From Melioribacter sp051488685 (GTDB taxonomy: Bacteria; Bacteroidota; Ignavibacteria; Ignavibacteriales; Melioribacteraceae), in the NCBI RefSeq assembly GCF_051488685.1, contig NZ_JBPSEH010000008.1, positions 171,750 to 235,749 of the forward strand: a stretch of 64,000 nucleotides of DNA, written 5' to 3'. Positions 60,523 through 64,000 of this stretch are shown in pieces (the stretch's first letter is position 1; every line of letters begins with the position of its first letter). Under the pieces are notes generated by a model, which was not told the DNA's origin, ran no database searches, and saw only the letters and a list, made by a program, of their open reading frames with translations. The position numbers and the translations under genes were made by a program.

Positions 60523-61035
60523 ATGAGCAAGAAATCAATAAGGCGAATTCTACGCGAAAGAGCGCTCCAGGTTCTTTATGCATATGAACTCAACGGCGAA
60601 GGTTTAGAAGCGTTAATAAATGGTCTGCTGTCTGATATTTCTGTTCAAACCGATATCGACTTTGCCAGAGAACTAATCGAAAAAACAATTATTAACAGAA
60701 ATGAACTTGACGAAAAAATTAAGGAAAAAGTCGCTAATTGGGAAATGGACAGAATAGCATTAATCGACAGGATATTGCTCCGAATTGGCATTTGTGAATT
60801 GCTCTACTTTCCTGATATCCCACCCAAAGTTACCATAAACGAGATAATCGAAATAGCTAAGGACTTTTCCACTTCGAACAGCAATAAATTCATCAACGGC
60901 ATACTCGATGCCATATTATCCGATCTAAAGGAGTCGGGCAAGTTAAATAAAAGCGGCAGGGGATTAATTGACCAGTCGCTTACCAAGTCGTCCCAAAGAA
61001 ATTCATTGGATACTCTTGACAATCAAGAATCTTAG
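60523..61035 (+). CDS. nusB: Transcription antitermination factor NusB
   Basis: A 170-residue all-helical protein that pairs with NusE to bind boxA RNA in rRNA transcription. It shows RILRERALQVLYAYELNGEG at the start, MDRIALIDRILLRIGICELLYFPDIPPKVTINEIIEIAKDFSTSNSNKFINGILDAI, the core NusB pattern. The start is ATG 60523 (an in-frame start five codons upstream is less likely). The last 35 residues are a polar tail beyond the usual end. Confidence 0.93.
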   Translation: MSKKSIRRILRERALQVLYAYELNGEGLEALINGLLSDISVQTDIDFARELIEKTIINRNELDEKIKEKVANWEMDRIALIDRILLRIGICELLYFPDIPPKVTINEIIEIAKDFSTSNSNKFINGILDAILSDLKESGKLNKSGRGLIDQSLTKSSQRNSLDTLDNQES

Positions 61036-62314
61036 AAATAAAGAAAAATTCCGAATCTTAGTCTGGACCCTCTTTGACTTTGCAAATACTTCATATTCAA
61101 TTGTTGTTGTTACATTCCTTTATGCAGTCTATTTCAAGCATACAGTAGCAAATGGTGAACCGATAGGGGATTTCTATTGGAGCATAGGCACAAGTGTTTC
61201 AATGTTTGTTACTGCTCTTATTTCACCAGTACTGGGAGCTATAGCTGACTATTCTGCGGGTAAAAAAAGATTTTTATTGTTTTTTACTGCTCTGTGCATT
61301 TTATCTACTTTTATGCTCTACTTTATTAATCGTGGCGATTTGATTTGGGGACTTATCCTTTTCATTCTGGCCAATATTGGATTTGAAGCAGGCCTTGTAT
61401 TTTATGACTCATTTTTACCAGAAATTACAAAAGAAAGCAGTTACGGCAGAGTAAGCGGTTATGGATTTGCAATGGGATATTTAGGTTCCTTTACTACACT
61501 GCTTGTTGTTTATCCTTTTATAGAACGAGAAATGATTAAAGAAACATTTCCGTTATCAGCTTTCATTTTTTTTGTTTTTGCCCTTCCGTTATTTCTCTTT
61601 CTGAAGGATTCAAGAAAAAGTCGGGAAATAAACGAGTCATATTTCACAATTGGATTTGGCAGAGTGGCTGCCACGTTGAAGAATTTGAAGAATTATCGAA
61701 ATCTTGTGATTTTTCTTATATCATATTTCTTTTTCATCGAAGGCGTTAACACGGTAATTTATTTCTCGGGAAATTATGCCAGTACGACGCTATCCTTTTC
61801 TATGAAAGAATTGATTTTGTTCTTTATGATTGTTCAAACTACTGCCATAATCGGTTCAGTAGTGTTCGGTGTGATATCCGACTCAATTGGGCAAAAAAAA
61901 TCGTTAGTAATTTCTCTTTCAATCTGGATTGCAACCATATTACTGGCTTATTTTACAAGTACGACAGAAGCGCCATTAATTAAATTAACTGCATCGCTTT
62001 TTAATATTAATCTTGAATTTGATGGACATTTATTATTGAGTAGATATTTTTATCTTGTTGGATTGCTTGCTGGAATGGTAATGGGTGCAACACAATCGAT
62101 TAGTAGAAGTATGATGTCCAAACTAACCCCTTACGACAAGAAAACAGAATTTTTTGGTTTCTATTCTTTTTTCGGAAAAAGTTCTGCTATATTAGGGCCA
62201 CTTGTATTTGGAATTACAAGTTATCTAAGCGGTAGCCAACAATATGCCATACTGAGTATCGGTATTTTTTTTATCATTGGATTAATTTTTCTTGGGGGAG
62301 TACGCGAAAGGTGA
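61016..62314 (+). CDS. UMF1-type MFS permease
   Basis: A 432-residue transporter with about twelve helices, matching the UMF1/Atg22-like MFS group: TLFDFANTSYSIVVVTFLYAVYF in helix 1, SPVLGAIADYSAGKKRFLL between helices 2 and 3, and GLLAGMVMGATQSISRSMMSKLTP near helix 11. The substrate is not known; related proteins handle amino acids. I place the start at TTG 61016, overlapping nusB by 20 bp. A TTG at 60968 is possible but would overlap 68 bp. Its stop nearly meets the convergent M50 gene. Confidence 0.82.
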   Translation: MTIKNLRNKEKFRILVWTLFDFANTSYSIVVVTFLYAVYFKHTVANGEPIGDFYWSIGTSVSMFVTALISPVLGAIADYSAGKKRFLLFFTALCILSTFMLYFINRGDLIWGLILFILANIGFEAGLVFYDSFLPEITKESSYGRVSGYGFAMGYLGSFTTLLVVYPFIEREMIKETFPLSAFIFFVFALPLFLFLKDSRKSREINESYFTIGFGRVAATLKNLKNYRNLVIFLISYFFFIEGVNTVIYFSGNYASTTLSFSMKELILFFMIVQTTAIIGSVVFGVISDSIGQKKSLVISLSIWIATILLAYFTSTTEAPLIKLTASLFNINLEFDGHLLLSRYFYLVGLLAGMVMGATQSISRSMMSKLTPYDKKTEFFGFYSFFGKSSAILGPLVFGITSYLSGSQQYAILSIGIFFIIGLIFLGGVRER

Positions 62315-62315
62315 T

Positions 62316-62981
62316 TCAATTTTTGGTAATAATAATTTTTTTACAGCCGTAGAAAAACAAAACCACAAAAATTAAAATCCATATAATAATCCAGACCAGC
62401 CGGGGAATTCCACTTAGATAAGAAAGCAGGGCAACATCGGATTGCATCAAATTGTCTTGAGAATAGTCTGAAAGAATATCGTCTACGACATAAATTAGGC
62501 CAATTAAACCTGTTATTTTGAAAAATAAATTACTAAAAATAGACGGTGTAAATCTCACAACTATAAAAAATGATACAGCAATAAATAAAACTATTATTGA
62601 TATTAGAGAATTGTTAATAAAATTTGCTGTGATAAAAATTAATGCCGCAGGTATGCCAAATTCAGTAATAGTTTTCAATTTATTATTGTATGCAGAAAAA
62701 AATAATATGATTGCAATAGTATAACTTCCGGGATAACCACTTAGAGCAATAATCAGATCATTCCCATTTTCAATAATGCAGCCACCAGATAGATCCCTGT
62801 TTAATTCGATTCCAATTACTTTTCCGCCAGTGACATAAGCTGCAAGTGCATGCGAAGCTTCGTGAAACAATATCAGTGAGAGTTTTATTGGATATATGAT
62901 CTTTGTATTCCAGAAAAAAGTAATCACTAAAAGTGAAGCCGCTATGATGATCAATTCTGTTAACTTATTGAACTTTTTCAT
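62316..62981 (-). CDS. M50-like membrane metalloprotease
   Basis: A 221-residue membrane protein with about six helices and the zinc motif HEASH (H40, E41, H44) in LSLILFHEASHALAAYVTGGKVIGIEL. This is the pattern of the M50B-like peptidases, small relatives of site-2 proteases. Substrate unknown. ATG at 62981 is preferred; an upstream in-frame start would add 13 residues that do not look like part of the fold. It is convergent with the MFS permease gene, one base apart. Confidence 0.75.
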   Translation of the reverse strand: MKKFNKLTELIIIAASLLVITFFWNTKIIYPIKLSLILFHEASHALAAYVTGGKVIGIELNRDLSGGCIIENGNDLIIALSGYPGSYTIAIILFFSAYNNKLKTITEFGIPAALIFITANFINNSLISIIVLFIAVSFFIVVRFTPSIFSNLFFKITGLIGLIYVVDDILSDYSQDNLMQSDVALLSYLSGIPRLVWIIIWILIFVVLFFYGCKKIIITKN

Positions 62982-63115
62982 AGGTATAAACTTATAAAAA
63001 AATATTGAATCTGAATTCAACTGTTGATAATTTTGTAATTGATAAAGCTCGAATGTAAGCTAATGTTCATTGAAATAGTTATTTCTTATTATACAAAAAT
63101 ATTAATCAAGAACAA

Positions 63116-63331
63116 GCGGGCGTAACTCATCCGTCGATTGACGGAGGTAGAGTGACAGCTTGGAAAAAAATAATAAATTAAGAATAAGCGGGCGTAACTC
63201 ATCCGTCGATTGACGGAGGTGGAGTGGCAGCTTGAAAAAAAATAATAAATTAAGGACAAGCGGGCGTAACTCATCCGTCAGTTGACGGAGGTAGAGTGGC
63301 AGGTTGGAAAAAAATAATAAATTAAGAATAA
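63116..63331 (+). repeat. 72-bp tandem array of tRNA-Gly 5' halves with palindrome in D-loop
   Basis: Three units start at 63116, 63188 and 63260; the intact tRNA-Gly starts at 63332, exactly one more 72-bp step. Each unit has the first 14 nt of the tRNA, then TCCGTC-GATT-GACGGA in place of the GTA of the D-loop, then GGTAGAGTGGCAGCTT up to the anticodon loop, then a 26-bp A/T-rich spacer. The third unit has loop AGTT instead of GATT but the same stem. The units lack the anticodon, T-arm and 3' acceptor and cannot be tRNAs. Confidence 0.92.
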
Positions 63332-63404
63332 GCGGGCGTAACTCAGTAGGTAGAGTGGCAGCTTCCCAAGCTGCATGTCGCGGGTTCGAATCCCGTCGCC
63401 CGCT
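63332..63404 (+). tRNA. tRNA-Gly (CCC)
   Basis: A 73-nt cloverleaf. The acceptor is GCGGGCG/CGCCCGC with discriminator T (typical for Gly). The anticodon stem is GCAGC/GCTGC with loop TTCCCAA (anticodon CCC). The T-arm is CGGGTTCGAATCCCG. CCA is not encoded. It lies directly behind three partial copies of its own 5' half. Confidence 0.94.
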
Positions 63405-63565
63405 CTTAAAAATTTTCATGGGGTATTGAATATTTACTATAAATAAACTATAATTTGTACTCAATTTTTTGAAAATTTTTCTGAGTATTTAATTAAGTAC
63501 TGTCTATTCACTTTTAGTGATATTTAGACATTACAAATTAATTACATTTTGAAAAAGAAATAATT

Positions 63566-63640
63566 GGGCGCTTAGCTCAGCTGGTTCAGAGCACCTGCCT
63601 TACAAGCAGGGGGTCGTAGGTTCGAATCCTTCAGCGCCCA
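63566..63640 (+). tRNA. tRNA-Val (TAC)
   Basis: A 75-nt cloverleaf. The acceptor is GGGCGCT/AGCGCCC with A discriminator, the anticodon stem CCTGC/GCAGG carries loop CTTACAA (anticodon TAC), and the T-arm is GTAGGTTCGAATCCTTC. CCA is not encoded. A terminator, a GIY-YIG gene and a damaged copy of this tRNA follow. Confidence 0.94.
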
Positions 63641-63649
63641 CAAGAAAAG

Positions 63650-63677
63650 ACCTCGTAAATAAAGCGAGGTTTTTTTA
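63650..63677 (+). terminator. Terminator of tRNA-Val
   Basis: ACCTCG (63650-63655) and CGAGGT (63665-63670), loop 9 nt, then a T7 run. The CGAGG arm is also the only purine-rich site before the GIY-YIG ATG, 12 nt away. Confidence 0.75.
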
Positions 63678-63680
63678 TTT

Positions 63681-63962
63681 ATGAGTTATTATGTCTACAT
63701 ACTAAAATCTGATAAAAATTTCAGTTACATTGGACAGACTTCAGATCTGAACGACAGACTTACACGTCATTTTAATAACAGGTCAAAATATACGAAGGAT
63801 AAAGGTTCCTGGAAGTTAATAATAAGTTATGAAGTTATTAGTCGTTCTGAAGCTGTAAGTCTTGAGAGGAAATTAAAGAAGATGAAAAATGTAGAGAAAG
63901 CCATAAAATATTTGGAAAAGTTAAAACAAGAGAAAGAAGCTGGTTCAGAGCATCCCGACTAA
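63681..63962 (+). CDS. GIY-YIG nuclease-domain protein linked to tRNA-Val
   Basis: A 93-residue single-domain GIY-YIG protein. It has YVYILKS (residues 4-10), YIGQT with the catalytic Tyr near 16, Arg26 in DLNDRLTRH, and the likely metal Glu62 in EAVSLERKLKKM. These are all the key sites of the nuclease fold. The ATG lies 4 bp after the tRNA-Val terminator T-run. The last eight codons (EAGSEHPD) are read from a partial tRNA-Val copy, and the TAA stop lies in the loop of the palindrome that replaces its anticodon arm. Small proteins of this sort are usually orphan or selfish nucleases; UvrC-type repair is excluded by size. Confidence 0.85.
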   Translation: MSYYVYILKSDKNFSYIGQTSDLNDRLTRHFNNRSKYTKDKGSWKLIISYEVISRSEAVSLERKLKKMKNVEKAIKYLEKLKQEKEAGSEHPD

Positions 63963-64000
63963 AAGTCGGGAGGGTCGTAGGTTCGAATCCTTCAGCGCCC
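63938..64000 (+). repeat. Partial tRNA-Val copy with anticodon arm replaced by palindrome
   Basis: AGCTGGTTCAGAGCA (63938-63952) repeats tRNA-Val bases 63579-63593. TCCCGACT-AAA-AGTCGGGA (63953-63971), a perfect 8-bp hairpin, then stands where the anticodon arm should be. GGGTCGTAGG through AGCGCCC (63972-64000) repeats 63611-63639 exactly. The copy has no 5' acceptor or anticodon and runs to the window edge. It partly codes for the GIY-YIG C-terminus. Confidence 0.93.

Noticed and set aside
63116..63331. Three additional tRNA-Gly genes
   Set aside because: The copies lack the anticodon, T-arm and 3' acceptor strand, and have a hairpin in the D-loop, so they cannot fold as tRNA.
63102..63464. 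Minus-strand open frame of 120 codons and a 61-codon frame over the tRNA-Gly array
   Set aside because: Antisense translation of the tRNA-Gly gene and its 72-bp repeats; a well-known type of false gene call.
63681..63962. GIY-YIG gene as UvrC fragment
   Set aside because: The protein is a complete single domain with its own start and stop, and no UvrC helix-hairpin-helix or UVR sequence is present around it.

Overview
The window looks like a low-GC, Gram-negative member of the FCB group, most likely Ignavibacteria (Melioribacter/Ignavibacterium-like). This is inferred from content, not from a database match. The support is: a short Bacteroidetes-type primary sigma factor; several promoters of the Bacteroidetes form (-33 TTG, about 19-21 bp, -7 TAnnTTTG); a LysW-dependent lysine pathway; complex I; a TonB system; lipoproteins; and an LPS-type glycosyltransferase. 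Almost all of the window is dense chromosomal housekeeping DNA on the + strand.

Layout. 0-8 kb: end of engB, a membrane GAF/degenerate-GGDEF sensor, deoB, a small unknown gene plus PIN-domain gene, two microcompartment vertex proteins (the first with a CTG start), rpoD, an NlpC/P60 lipoprotein and fumC. 8-19 kb: YqaA-type membrane protein, acyl-CoA synthetase, metG, an orphan DNA methyltransferase, three parvulin/SurA-like chaperone genes and a MoxR ATPase. 19.1-20.3 kb: a decayed M23 peptidase lipoprotein. 20.4-26.3 kb: the lysine operon lysW-homocitrate synthase-lysX-lysY-class II amidotransferase-like gene-lysZ-lysJ. 26.4-31 kb: nuoABCDEF. 31-37 kb: flavodoxin-like gene, glmS, a cyclic-2,3-diphosphoglycerate-synthetase-like GTPase, carbamate kinase, ornithine carbamoyltransferase and tRNA-Phe. 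37.4-40.8 kb: a CDP-alcohol phosphotransferase, then a minus-strand pair made of a pentaheme cytochrome and a monoheme cytochrome-porin fusion resembling Cyc2. 40.9-48.3 kb: pgeF, EamA transporter, folB, folK, deoxynucleoside kinase, GT9, Ppx/GppA and asnS. 48.3-57.8 kb: nuoJKLM, an NhaD-type antiporter, an unknown gene, nuoN, nnr and vanZ-like. 57.8-63 kb: tonB, an ABC ATPase, a DUF218 protein, nusB, an MFS permease and an M50 protease.

The most unusual signal lies around three tRNA genes. Next to tRNA-Phe, tRNA-Gly and tRNA-Val there are partial tRNA copies in which one cloverleaf arm is replaced or interrupted by an unrelated perfect or near-perfect palindrome: the T-arm in Phe, the D-loop in Gly, the anticodon arm in Val. 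The Phe and Gly copies form exact 96-bp and 72-bp tandem arrays. The Val copy is separated from the intact tRNA by a GIY-YIG nuclease gene whose last codons are read from the copy. This suggests a tRNA-targeted GIY-YIG element family.

The second lead is the lysine operon. It has no lysK in the window and instead embeds, with overlapping translation, a class II glutamine-amidotransferase-like Ntn hydrolase. That enzyme class breaks gamma-glutamyl bonds, and the LysW-lysine link is one. Complex I is split into ABCDEF and JKLMN blocks; G, H and I are not present here.
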